Translations under genes and position numbers: made by a program
The notes under the pieces: generated by a model
What the model was told of the DNA's origin: nothing
The model's input: the letters and a program-made list of their open reading frames with translations, nothing else
Databases searched by the model: none
Shown: in pieces, positions 1 through 7,263 of the stretch
Numbering within the stretch: the stretch's first letter is position 1
How the letters are laid out: each line of letters starts with the position of its first letter
NCBI GenBank assembly: GCA_900155405.1
Contig: LT700188.1
Coordinates: 868,001-932,000, forward strand
Origin: Negativicoccus massiliensis
Lineage (GTDB): Bacteria > Bacillota > Negativicutes > Veillonellales > Negativicoccaceae
Direction: 5' to 3'
DNA: 64,000 nt

Positions 1-496
1 CCGTCAAAATCAGATAGATCGACGCCAACGCCGTCGAGCGCACAATGTACACCGCGGGCAAGAGCAGCGCAAGCGACCAAATCGCCCACGCGATCTGATT
101 CCACTCCGATAATTGGTAAATATCTCCCGCGAGCTGCAGCGCTCCGGGAATCGCAATCCCCAAAAACGCGCCGGCCGCCTCGCGCCAAGCGATCGCTTTC
201 GGTTCGAGCACCAACACGGCCGCCACCGCCAACTGCGCCGCCACCGCCAGTGCGACTACCCAGTTAAAGCGCACGCTGTGCGCAAGCGCATACCATTGAT
301 CCGATAAAATCAACAGCGCGCCGAACGCGACCAATATCGCCGCGAGCACCAGCCATATGATCCGCCCCCAGCGCAGACCCGGCGCCCCTACTTCACCGTA
401 GCGGGCGCGCAAACGATCGGCCGCCTCCGGTGTCAAAATTCCTTCGCTTACCCATTTGGAAAGCTCTTCATATAGCCAGCGAATACGTTGCTCCAT
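1..496 (-). CDS. DUF2157 membrane protein, C-terminus beyond window
   Basis: The first 165 codons of a gene that runs off the left edge, read without a stop from ATG at 496. A GGGGGA ribosome-binding site lies four bases upstream. The N-terminus is a soluble charged helix with ILTPEAADRLRARYG, the usual opening of DUF2157 proteins. At least four hydrophobic segments follow (about residues 45-65, 75-97, 104-118, 135-165). Members of this family are multi-pass membrane proteins of unknown function. The stress-protein terminator just upstream makes it a separate transcription unit. Confidence 0.7.
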   Translation of the reverse strand, partial: MEQRIRWLYEELSKWVSEGILTPEAADRLRARYGEVGAPGLRWGRIIWLVLAAILVAFGALLILSDQWYALAHSVRFNWVVALAVAAQLAVAAVLVLEPKAIAWREAAGAFLGIAIPGALQLAGDIYQLSEWNQIAWAIWSLALLLPAVYIVRSTALASIYLILT

Positions 497-522
497 AGCA
501 TCCCCCAAGTATTCTTTCTACT

Positions 523-554
523 AAAAAAGCGGACGGTCGCCCGTCCGCTTTTTT
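523..554 (-). terminator. Rho-independent terminator after usp cluster
   Basis: Inverted repeat GCGGACGG-TCGC-CCGTCCGC flanked by A and T runs. It overlaps the stop codon of the universal stress gene that ends at 553 and separates it from the DUF2157 gene. Confidence 0.85.
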
Positions 555-999
555 ATTTTACAATCAAAACCGGGCATTTCGCGTGGCTGACGATGTAACT
601 CGAAACCGAGCCCATGAAAATGCCTTTCAGCGGTCCCAAACCGCGGCTTCCCATGACGATCAAGTCCACGTTGTATTTTTCGGCGATCGCGGACAAAGTC
701 GGTCCGGGAGAACCTACTTCAAAAATGGTCTTGACAGGAATATCCGCCGGCACCATACGAACCAATTTTTCCAGAATCTCTTTCCCCTTGTTTTCCAGAT
801 CTTCGGCCATCTGTTCACTGACATACCCGGAGCCGCTGGGAATTTGATCAAATCCTGAAATCACCGATACCACATTCGCCACATGGCAAATCAAGAGTGT
901 ACCGCCGGACAATTTCACCAGCTCGATGGCGTGCTGTAACGCGCGCACGCCGTTTTCCGAGCCGTCAGCCGGCAACAGCACTTCATTAAAATGGATCAT
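553..999 (-). CDS. universal stress protein, UspA family
   Basis: A 148-residue single-domain Usp. It starts with the first beta strand and LLPADGSENG (Asp12) and carries the ATP-binding pattern GSRG-9x-GS at residues 117-131, so it should belong to the nucleotide-binding Usp class. A longer reading to 1017 is open, but GGAAGGGGTG sits correctly for ATG 999, so the shorter start is preferred. It is last of three tandem usp genes on the minus strand, each with its own ribosome-binding site. Usp proteins are cytoplasmic stress and survival factors; the exact role here cannot be told from sequence. Confidence 0.9.
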   Translation of the reverse strand: MIHFNEVLLPADGSENGVRALQHAIELVKLSGGTLLICHVANVVSVISGFDQIPSGSGYVSEQMAEDLENKGKEILEKLVRMVPADIPVKTIFEVGSPGPTLSAIAEKYNVDLIVMGSRGLGPLKGIFMGSVSSYIVSHAKCPVLIVK

Positions 1000-1044
1000 A
1001 GTCCGCACCCCTTCCACCGCTTTATGAGTTGATTAGTTTTCCTC

Positions 1045-1053
1045 ATTATAACA
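1045..1053 (-). promoter_or_regulatory. possible extended -10 promoter for last usp gene
   Basis: TGTTATAAT on the minus strand between two usp genes fits an extended -10 element (TGnTATAAT). No convincing -35 is seen, so it is tentative. Confidence 0.35.
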
Positions 1054-1073
1054 CAGCTCACGGTGGCCGGCGT

Positions 1074-1571
1074 TTATTTTACTACCAAAACGGGACGCGT
1101 GGCATGCTGCAATACGTATTGCGATGCCGACCCCAAAACCAAACCTTTGACGGATCCCAAACCGCGACTGCCGATCACGATCAAATCGGCGTCCAGTTCA
1201 TCCGCCACCGTTAAAATCGTTTCCCGTACATCGCCGACGGCGAAAAACATGCGCAACTTGACATCCTGCTTAAGCGTTGCCGCTTCACGGCGCAAACCTT
1301 CGCGAACCTGCGCCATTTGATGCTCCGGTAACCCCGGGGCGACGCGTTCTTCCGCATCCGGCGTGCGGCTTACTTCGACCACGCCCGAATACAAACGCTC
1401 TCCGGCGCCCCGGCCGATCAGATTACCCGCGTACAACCGGTCTTCCAGCACAGTCAATAATTGCAGCTCCGCGCCGAATTTCATCGCTAACTGCGCAGCT
1501 TCGTGGAGTGCCCGACGGGCGTTTTCAGAACCGTCCGTTGGCACAAGAATACGTTGCCAAGAACTTTTCAT
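1074..1571 (-). CDS. universal stress protein, UspA family
   Basis: A 165-residue Usp. ILVPTDGSENAR lies near the N-terminus and the nucleotide-loop GSRG-9x-GS (GSRGLGSVKGLVLGS) near the C-terminus. Two in-frame ATGs exist at 1577 and 1571. GGAGGG abuts the first but is six bases from the second, so 1571 is chosen. Compared with its neighbours it has a longer acidic insert around residues 50-75. It is the middle gene of the three-gene tandem cluster, presumably arising by duplication and co-transcribed from the promoter at 2114-2142. Confidence 0.9.
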   Translation of the reverse strand: MKSSWQRILVPTDGSENARRALHEAAQLAMKFGAELQLLTVLEDRLYAGNLIGRGAGERLYSGVVEVSRTPDAEERVAPGLPEHQMAQVREGLRREAATLKQDVKLRMFFAVGDVRETILTVADELDADLIVIGSRGLGSVKGLVLGSASQYVLQHATRPVLVVK

Positions 1572-1584
1572 TGTCATCCCTCCG

Positions 1585-2070
1585 TCACTGTTTGATAACT
1601 AATACCGGCACCTTCGCGTGTTTCACCACGTAGGAAGAAACCGAACCGACCAACATGCTCGCCAATGTTCCCATGCCGCGGCTACCCATAACGATCAGGT
1701 CCGCATTATATGTGTCCGCCATTTTGAGAAGATCTTCCCGTGGTGAGCCGACCGTATACGCGATTTCATAATCGATTCCCGCCGGTACATGATCTTTCGC
1801 CGCCGCCAAAATCCGGCGTCCGAATTCCCGCTGGTAATCCGTCGTTTCTTTCAATTTGGCTTCCGTATCCGGCTTGTAGTCGACGCGATCATCCGCTTCC
1901 TTGCGATTGCGCGGCGGTTCAAACCAAGCCGTCGTGAAGTACTGGATATCCATGATGTGTGTAAGAATCAACCGACTGCCGAATTTTTCCGCCAGGTCCA
2001 CTGCGGCCTCCAATGCAAACCGGGCGTGCTCCGAACCGTCCAGTGCCACCAGAATCGTCTGATATCTCAT
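1585..2070 (-). CDS. universal stress protein, UspA family
   Basis: A 161-residue Usp and first gene of the tandem cluster. ILVALDGSEHAR marks the N-terminal strand and Asp; GSRGMGTLASMLVGS near the C-terminus is the ATP-loop pattern. The reading frame is open to 2151, but AGGAGG seven bases before ATG 2070 and the promoter at 2114-2142 lying inside the longer reading show that 2070 is the start. It is divergent from the secreted phytase-like gene. Confidence 0.9.
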   Translation of the reverse strand: MRYQTILVALDGSEHARFALEAAVDLAEKFGSRLILTHIMDIQYFTTAWFEPPRNRKEADDRVDYKPDTEAKLKETTDYQREFGRRILAAAKDHVPAGIDYEIAYTVGSPREDLLKMADTYNADLIVMGSRGMGTLASMLVGSVSSYVVKHAKVPVLVIKQ

Positions 2071-2113
2071 TGCTATCCCTCCTTCATATAAATTTAATAA
2101 CCTTTCTCTTTTC

Positions 2114-2142
2114 ATCATATAGCGGTCCGGGTGGAACGTCAA
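2114..2142 (-). promoter_or_regulatory. sigma-A type promoter of usp cluster
   Basis: TTGACG, a 17-base spacer and TATGAT on the minus strand, about 40 bases upstream of the first usp start codon. Confidence 0.75.
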
Positions 2143-2301
2143 GCCGAGCACAGCAGGGCAGCCATTGGCGCTCTGCGCAAAAAAGTCATTTTTATTTTAC
2201 CCGTATGTAAAATTTTTCTTTACCTTGACACAAATCCGTTCGGAAATTGACAACATCGCTCTATGCTTAGAGCATGAAACAAAAGGAGGAAGATCAAGAA
2301 C

Positions 2302-3645
2302 ATGATGAAACGCACTTTTTTATGGAGCGCGGTTGCGCTCAGTCTGCTCGCCGGCAGCGTTGCATTCGCCGCGCCGACGCCCGCCATTGATCGTTATACC
2401 GTAGAACTGCCCGCTCACGAATATCTCACCGCGCCGGGTCAAACGAAGCATGCCATCCCCCTCGGTTATGGTTCGGCATTGACCTACAAAGAAACGACTC
2501 GTGACGGCGCCATTGAATTCTACGGCGTCACGGATCGCGGCCCGAACTTGGACAGCGTCCAATATCGTGACGGCGATCAAAAGCGCAGCAGTAAAATTTT
2601 CCCCGTCCCCGATTACGCGCCTCGTATCGGCATCATTCGCGTCAAAGACGGGAAAGCGACAGTCGTTTCATCATTTTCTTTGAAAAATAAAGCAGGCCAA
2701 GACATCAGCGGTCGTCCGATACCGCAAGGCGCTCTTGGTAATACCGGCGAAATCGGCTTGGATCTTCAATTCCGACCGCTCGCCTATGACAAAAACGGTT
2801 TGGATCCGGAAGGACTTGCCGTCGATGCGCAAGGTCACTTCTGGCTGACCGATGAATACGGTCCGTTCCTCGTCGAATACGACAGACAAGGCCGCGAACT
2901 TCGCCGCCTCGCTCCGGGCCAAGGTTTACCGAAAATTTTACAGGAACGTCAACCCAACCGCGGCGCGGAAGGTTTGGCGATCACGCCCGCCGGTAAATTA
3001 ATGGTGATGATGCAGAGCACGCTCAACGTCGGCGGAAAAACGAAAAACATCGCCAACTTTACCCGTCTCGTTCTCGTCGATCCGAAATCGGGCGACGTCA
3101 AAACATACGCTTACCCGATCACGCCCGGCTCTTATAAAAAGAACTCCGCGATGAAACTCGGCGACATCGCCGCCGTCAATGATCACCAATTCCTGGTCAT
3201 TGAGCAGGGCAAAGACGCACAGGGAACGATGCAAAACCGCATCTACAAAATCGACATAGCGAAAGCGACCGATATTACCGATATGAGTTCCGGTCAGAAC
3301 GCGCTGGAAGCGGATAAAGACGCGCTCGGCAAACTTTTCCAACCGGTGCAAAAAGATCTTTTCCTTGACCTCCGTCAGCATGGCTGGACGGTGGAAAAAG
3401 CGGAAGGCATCGTGCTTTTACCGGATAAAAAGACGCTCGCGATTGCGAACGACAACGACTTCGGCATCGCCCTCAAAATCGAAGGCGCAGCCGCCGGTCA
3501 AGATGATATTACGGAATATACTTACGATGCCGAACAACGAATTCTTCGCGGCGCCGACGGCACGCCGACCCGTATTCGGGCGACGATGACCGAAGGCCCT
3601 GACCCCTCGGTGTTGTGGCTGATCCACCTGCCGCAACCGCTTTGA
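2302..3645 (+). CDS. secreted phytase-like esterase domain protein
   Basis: A 447-residue exported protein. A Sec signal peptide (basic MMKR, hydrophobic core, cleavage near VAFA-A, about residue 23) precedes one domain of the esterase-like activity of phytase family. Family-like patches visible are YGVTDRGPN near residue 73, LDPEGLAVDAQGHFWLTDEYGPF near 155-177 and RGAEGLAITPAG. These proteins are beta-propeller-like and periplasmic or secreted; substrate is not predictable. AGGAGG lies 12 bases before ATG 2302 (9 more conventional spacing is not available), and ATG 2305 is an alternative. It is a single-gene unit followed by hairpins at 3669 and 3747. Confidence 0.8.
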   Translation: MMKRTFLWSAVALSLLAGSVAFAAPTPAIDRYTVELPAHEYLTAPGQTKHAIPLGYGSALTYKETTRDGAIEFYGVTDRGPNLDSVQYRDGDQKRSSKIFPVPDYAPRIGIIRVKDGKATVVSSFSLKNKAGQDISGRPIPQGALGNTGEIGLDLQFRPLAYDKNGLDPEGLAVDAQGHFWLTDEYGPFLVEYDRQGRELRRLAPGQGLPKILQERQPNRGAEGLAITPAGKLMVMMQSTLNVGGKTKNIANFTRLVLVDPKSGDVKTYAYPITPGSYKKNSAMKLGDIAAVNDHQFLVIEQGKDAQGTMQNRIYKIDIAKATDITDMSSGQNALEADKDALGKLFQPVQKDLFLDLRQHGWTVEKAEGIVLLPDKKTLAIANDNDFGIALKIEGAAAGQDDITEYTYDAEQRILRGADGTPTRIRATMTEGPDPSVLWLIHLPQPL

Positions 3646-3668
3646 TATTCAGGCGCTCCCTTGAAAGC

Positions 3669-3700
3669 CCGGCCGCGCGGAATCGACACCGCGCGGCCGG
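3669..3700. other. perfect 12-bp GC hairpin downstream of phytase-like gene
   Basis: CCGGCCGCGCGG, eight-base loop, CCGCGCGGCCGG. There is no T run on either side, so it is not a classical terminator. It may protect the 3' end of the mRNA or pause polymerase. Confidence 0.5.
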
Positions 3701-3746
3701 ATTGCTATGTACGCGCATGTACCTTTCTTTCTCCTTTTCTAAAGGG

Positions 3747-3779
3747 AAATACATCGCCATTGCGGTGTATTTTCTTTTG
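3747..3779 (+). terminator. Rho-independent terminator of phytase-like gene
   Basis: An 11-bp stem with one G-U pair (AAATACATCGC / GCGGTGTATTT) and a four-base loop, followed by TCTTTT. The next promoter starts about 60 bases later. Confidence 0.65.
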
Positions 3780-3837
3780 GGGAATATTCGTGTGCGCTCA
3801 CTCTGCAGTTTCGTCCGGTGACGCTTGATTTTCGGAA

Positions 3838-3866
3838 TTGACACTTTGAATCATTTCCTCTACACT
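3838..3866 (+). promoter_or_regulatory. promoter of orphan small RNA
   Basis: Consensus TTGACA, exactly 17 bases, TACACT. There is no plus-strand gene downstream; the only thing that follows is the structured RNA candidate ending at 3955. Confidence 0.65.
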
Positions 3867-3872
3867 ACGGGT

Positions 3873-3955
3873 ATAGGAAGTTGCTATCGAGGTATCAGTT
3901 ACGGCGGAGCGATGCTCCCCGGCTGGTTTGAGCCAGGTAGCGGCTTCTTTTTGTT
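3873..3955 (+). ncRNA. candidate small structured RNA, class unknown
   Basis: An isolated RNA unit of about 83 nt. A 10-bp closing helix pairs 3877-3886 (GAAGTTGCTA) with 3938-3947 (TAGCGGCTTC), including two G-U pairs, and the 3' strand runs straight into TTTTTG, so the helix doubles as the terminator. Inside are two small hairpins, GGAGC-GAT-GCTCC (3906-3918) and CTGG-TTTGAG-CCAG (3923-3936), giving a three-way junction. A good promoter begins 35 bases upstream. It does not match 6S, SRP, tmRNA or any riboswitch core I know, and no coding gene follows on the same strand before 4112. It could be a trans-acting sRNA or a degenerate leader. Confidence 0.5.
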
Positions 3956-4076
3956 GCCTACCATTTTTTCAAATTATATTTTCCCGTAAGTTTTACCACC
4001 TTGGCGCCGTCATTTATGTACCCGAAAACGCGAGAATACTCCGCGCACTTTCTTCCAATATCGTTTTTGCGCAATC

Positions 4077-4104
4077 AAAAAGCCCCGTTATATCTGGGCT
4101 TTTT
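4077..4104. terminator. bidirectional terminator, end of amino-acid ABC operon
   Basis: AAAAAGCCC, ten-base loop, GGGCTTTTT. It lies immediately after the ATPase stop codon (minus) and would also stop any read-through from the small RNA unit (plus). Confidence 0.8.
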
Positions 4105-4108
4105 ATTT

Positions 4109-4873
4109 TTATCGATTGCCGATCATGGACGCGAGGAACGCCTGCGTGCGTTCACTCCGCGGCGCGGTGAAAACTTGCTCGGGCGCGCCTTCTTCTTCGA
4201 CTACGCCGTCGACCATAAATAAAACATGGTCGGCGACCGAACGGGCGAAGGCCATCTCGTGCGTCACGAGGATCATCGTGAGTTTTTCTTCCGCGAGTCG
4301 CTGAATGGTTTTTAAGACTTCGCCGGTGAGTTCCGGATCCAGCGCGGACGTCGGTTCATCAAAGAGCATGATTTGCGGCTCCATCGCCAAGGCGCGGGCG
4401 ATGGCGACACGCTGTTTCTGGCCGCCGGAGAGTTGGCTCGGATACACGTCTTTTTTCGCGTAAAGGCCCACTCGTTCGAGTTGCGCCTCCGCCATCGGCA
4501 AAATGTCCTGCTTTTTCATACCCTTAACAACTTGCGGCGCGATCATAATGTTATCCAATACCGTCATATGCGGAAAAAGATTAAACTGCTGAAAGACCAT
4601 GCCCATTTTGCCGCAGATGTTTTGAATTTCTTCCGGTTTGGCATACGCGCTGCCAGCTTCGCTGTCGGTCGCGAGCGCTTTACCGTCGACCAAAATCGTG
4701 CCGCGGTCAATGGTTTCCAAGTGGCACAGGCAACGCAGAAACGTGCTTTTGCCGCTGCCTGACGGACCGATGACCGAGGTCACGCCGCCGCGTTCGCGCA
4801 GCAACGTGCAGCCGCGCAAGACTTCCGTCGCACCGAATTTTTTATGGATATTTTTCATTTCAATAAAAGCCAT
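4109..4873 (-). CDS. amino-acid ABC transporter ATP-binding protein
   Basis: A 254-residue cytoplasmic ATPase of the polar amino-acid uptake (GlnQ/HisP) family. Visible are Walker [10 protein letters not shown] (36-44), the Q-loop in [15 protein letters not shown], the signature LSGGQKQR, Walker [13 protein letters not shown] and the switch His in VTHEMAFA. It is last gene of a three-gene importer operon (binding lipoprotein, permease, ATPase) read leftward from 6408, nine bases after the permease. Amino-acid specificity cannot be read from the ATPase. Confidence 0.93.
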   Translation of the reverse strand: MAFIEMKNIHKKFGATEVLRGCTLLRERGGVTSVIGPSGSGKSTFLRCLCHLETIDRGTILVDGKALATDSEAGSAYAKPEEIQNICGKMGMVFQQFNLFPHMTVLDNIMIAPQVVKGMKKQDILPMAEAQLERVGLYAKKDVYPSQLSGGQKQRVAIARALAMEPQIMLFDEPTSALDPELTGEVLKTIQRLAEEKLTMILVTHEMAFARSVADHVLFMVDGVVEEEGAPEQVFTAPRSERTQAFLASMIGNR

Positions 4874-4882
4874 ACGTGCCTC

Positions 4883-5536
4883 CTATTCGTCGTACACTGC
4901 GAAATGTTTTTCCAGTCGCGTTAAAATTTTCGTCAGGAAGAACGTACAGATAAGGTAAATTACACCCGCCACGAAAAACGCGGTCGTATCAAAATCGCGC
5001 TGCACGACGCTGCGCGTCAGCCGCATCAAATCGTCCATCGCGAGCACATAGACCAAGGACGTATCTTTCAAGAGAGTAATGGTTTCGTTACCGACCGGAG
5101 CGAGAACCCGTTTGACCACCTGCGGCAAAATAATGTAGCGCATCGTTTGCGGGTACGTGAAACCGAGCACCTTGGCCCCTTCGTACTGGCCGCGGCTGAT
5201 GTTTTGAATGCCGCCGCGGAAAATTTCCGCAAAGTACGCCGCATAGTTGGCGACGAACGCGATTAATGCCGCCGTAAAGTCACCGAACTGAACGGAGACG
5301 CCGGGAATGAGCGGCAGTCCGTAATAGATGAACAGGATCTGCAGCATCAGTGGCGTGCCGCGCATGACGTAAATATAGGCCGCCACGAATTCGCGGACCG
5401 GTTTCCAGCTGCGCACGCGAAAAATCGCCAGCAAAACGCCGAGCGGTAACGATAAGATGATCGTCAGGAAAAAAATTTCCGCCGTCACCTTTAAGCCCGA
5501 CAACAAAGTCGGTAAAATTGAAACGATGTAATCCAT
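4883..5536 (-). CDS. amino-acid ABC transporter permease
   Basis: A 217-residue inner-membrane permease of the HisM/GlnP family with about five transmembrane segments. The coupling-helix EAA-like region is FRGGIQNISRGQYEGAKVLG (about residues 104-123), which contacts the ATPase. The gene lies between the ATPase and the binding lipoprotein, with a small GC hairpin (5556-5580) separating it from the latter. A single permease implies a homodimeric channel. Confidence 0.93.
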   Translation of the reverse strand: MDYIVSILPTLLSGLKVTAEIFFLTIILSLPLGVLLAIFRVRSWKPVREFVAAYIYVMRGTPLMLQILFIYYGLPLIPGVSVQFGDFTAALIAFVANYAAYFAEIFRGGIQNISRGQYEGAKVLGFTYPQTMRYIILPQVVKRVLAPVGNETITLLKDTSLVYVLAMDDLMRLTRSVVQRDFDTTAFFVAGVIYLICTFFLTKILTRLEKHFAVYDE

Positions 5537-5555
5537 TTTCTATCCTCTCTCAGCA

Positions 5556-5584
5556 AACAGGCCGGTCATCCCGGCCTGTTTTTA
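5556..5584. other. intercistronic hairpin in ABC operon
   Basis: AACAGGCCGG, five-base loop, CCGGCCTGTT. The better T run is on the plus strand (TTTTTA), the operon reads minus. Such hairpins after a binding-protein gene often stabilise the first cistron and lower permease expression; that role is inferred. Confidence 0.5.
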
Positions 5585-5607
5585 CTTGGTTATGCGGTTT
5601 CCTTCGC

Positions 5608-6408
5608 TCAGTTCATGACATCTTTGCCGAACCATTTTTCGGAGATCTTCGCGCCCGTGCCGTCGGCTTTGATTTCACCGATCGCCCGATCAATCGCTTT
5701 TTTGAGTTCGGCGGAATCTTTACGCATGCCTACGCCATATACTTCGGTAGCTAAAACCTTCGGCAATTCATAGAAAGTATCCGGTTTCTTCGTCATGTAG
5801 TAACGTCCGACAACGCCGTCCACCAACACCGCGTCAATACGGCCGATTTCCAAATCCATCAACGCGTCCGTATAAACCGCATACAGGCGTAATTCTTTGA
5901 AGGAATTTTTCAAATCCGGCAATTTCGCCAGCGCGTCAATTCCCGTGCCACCTTCCTGCGTGCCGACAATTTTACCCGCCAACGAATCCATATCCTTCAA
6001 ATCCGCGCGGGATTTCAATGTAACGATAATCTGATCATTGTGCATATAGGGTTCGGAGAAATCGATTTTTTCTTTACGTTGATCCGTAATCGTCAGCCCG
6101 TTCCAAAGAAGGTCAACGCGTTTGGCGGTAAGTTCCGCTTCCTTGCTCGCCCAATCAATCGGTTTGAATTCCATTTGCATGCCGGTACGTTTGCCGACTT
6201 CTTTCGCCAGTTCAATATCAAAGCCAGTCAATTCGCCTTTTTCATCGCGGAAGCCCATCGGCGGGAAATTATCATCCAAGCCGACAACGACTTTCGTCGG
6301 TAATTTTGTGTCCGCTGCGGCCGGTTTCGCGTCGTTACCGCAACCCGCCAACACGCCGACTACACCGAGACCGATTAATGCTGTGACCGTCATTTTTTTC
6401 CAGTTCAT
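5608..6408 (-). CDS. amino-acid ABC transporter substrate-binding lipoprotein
   Basis: A 266-residue lipoprotein of the SBP_bac_3 family. From ATG 6408 the signal peptide ends in the lipobox LAGC with Cys23. The mature protein begins KVVVGLDDNFPPMGF, followed by GELTGFDIELAKEVGKR, the usual ligand-domain opening, and WNGLTITDQRKEKIDFSEPY. A longer frame exists to 6441, but AGGAGG seven bases before 6408 fixes the start. It should capture a polar amino acid for the permease and ATPase downstream. Expression is likely controlled from the palindromic promoter at 6606-6635. Confidence 0.93.
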   Translation of the reverse strand: MNWKKMTVTALIGLGVVGVLAGCGNDAKPAAADTKLPTKVVVGLDDNFPPMGFRDEKGELTGFDIELAKEVGKRTGMQMEFKPIDWASKEAELTAKRVDLLWNGLTITDQRKEKIDFSEPYMHNDQIIVTLKSRADLKDMDSLAGKIVGTQEGGTGIDALAKLPDLKNSFKELRLYAVYTDALMDLEIGRIDAVLVDGVVGRYYMTKKPDTFYELPKVLATEVYGVGMRKDSAELKKAIDRAIGEIKADGTGAKISEKWFGKDVMN

Positions 6409-6462
6409 GAGAATACCTCCTGTAAGTAACTGTTCTGTCATAAATAATTTTGCATTTTATTT

Positions 6463-6573
6463 TTATATCATTTCGCGGGTCGCATGATGTCGCGCTCCAC
6501 CCGTCATTTCCAACGCTCGCTCGAGCGCGACTACCGTGCCTGAAAAATAATTCAAGGCCATCCGCCATCGCAT
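6463..6573 (-). CDS. possible 36-residue leader peptide of ABC operon
   Basis: ATG 6573 follows AAAGGAG by ten bases, and the transcript predicted from the -10 at 6606-6611 would start about eight bases before that site. The frame closes with TAA at 6463, 54 bases before the lipoprotein start. The peptide is not enriched in one amino acid, contains a His-His pair near its end, and has no family I know. A hairpin CGGGT/ACCCG spans its 3' part. It could be a regulatory uORF or chance. Confidence 0.3.
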   Translation of the reverse strand: MRWRMALNYFSGTVVALERALEMTGGARHHATREMI

Positions 6574-6605
6574 GTGACCACACTCCTTTACCTGATGATA
6601 TGACT

Positions 6606-6635
6606 ATAATACTTTACTTTGATAAAAAAGTAAAG
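6606..6635 (-). promoter_or_regulatory. promoter with overlapping operator palindrome for ABC operon
   Basis: On the minus strand TTTACT, 17 bases, TATTAT. The -35 and spacer are filled by a perfect inverted repeat, CTTTACTTT, six bases, AAAGTAAAG (6612-6635). A protein bound there would block polymerase. The regulator is unknown; the motif is not a Fur, ArgR, Rex or LexA consensus. Confidence 0.55.
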
Positions 6636-6683
6636 AGATAAATTAATTTTTCTGAAATTTTTTGCATTTAAATTTTTTTGCAC

Positions 6684-6713
6684 AAAAAAAGAATGCCGTA
6701 CGGCATTCTTTTA
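6684..6713 (-). terminator. terminator of purine operon
   Basis: GAATGCC-GTAC-GGCATTC flanked by seven A and a T run. It overlaps the stop codon of the DUF456 gene and ends the operon that starts at 15836. Confidence 0.85.
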
Positions 6714-7238
6714 ATGGATCGTCGCGCCTGTCTGCGCAACAATGGCGAGAAAAACTACTGTTGTTAAAACAAAAAGTGAGATCACCACTTTGAGTCCCGT
6801 CCCGATCAGTTGCGCTATCGCGGCGCTGATCGCTACCGATTTCGCCGCCTGCTGATCTTGATGCTCATAGTAGACGGCCGCGTAGGTCGCGAGGAACACG
6901 CCGATGACGACACCGATCAGCGAACCGACAATCGGCAAAATGCCGCTGCCGATGATGCCGCCCAAAATACCGCCGCCCACGGCGATCATTTGCGTTTTCC
7001 AGCCGCGCCGCTTGCGACGCACGCCGATCATGCCCGCGAGAAATTCGATGACTTCCCCCAAGACGAGCGCGCCGACCAGCAAGGCGACCGCCGTCACGGA
7101 AAACAAACGAAAACCGTCCAGCAGACCGAAGCCCACCAGCACCAGCATCATGGCGTAATTGCCCGGCAACCCCGCCGCCGTCGCCGCGATGCAGCAAATC
7201 AGGAGAAAGACGAGGATAAATACCAGCATTGTGTTCAC
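6711..7238 (-). CDS. DUF456 small membrane protein
   Basis: A 175-residue protein with about five hydrophobic segments and the glycine-rich stretch GGGILGGIIGSG in the middle, typical of DUF456 proteins (function unknown, inner membrane). GTG 7238 is chosen because GGGAGGGA stands six bases upstream; ATG 7229 would be 15 bases away. It follows purD by 25 bases and precedes the operon terminator, so it is co-transcribed with the purine genes. A link to purine metabolism is not otherwise supported. Confidence 0.75.
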   Translation of the reverse strand: MNTMLVFILVFLLICCIAATAAGLPGNYAMMLVLVGFGLLDGFRLFSVTAVALLVGALVLGEVIEFLAGMIGVRRKRRGWKTQMIAVGGGILGGIIGSGILPIVGSLIGVVIGVFLATYAAVYYEHQDQQAAKSVAISAAIAQLIGTGLKVVISLFVLTTVVFLAIVAQTGATIH

Positions 7239-7263
7239 AGTTCGTCCCTCCCGTCACGCGCAC

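Noticed and set aside
2225-2275. promoter of the phytase-like gene
   Set aside because: Two TTGACA hexamers are present (2225 and 2247), but no acceptable -10 lies 16-18 bases after either.
6408-6597. T-box in the ABC operon leader
   Set aside because: A GGGTGG stretch resembles the core, but the flanking ACCGCG, a stem I and a T-rich terminator are missing.
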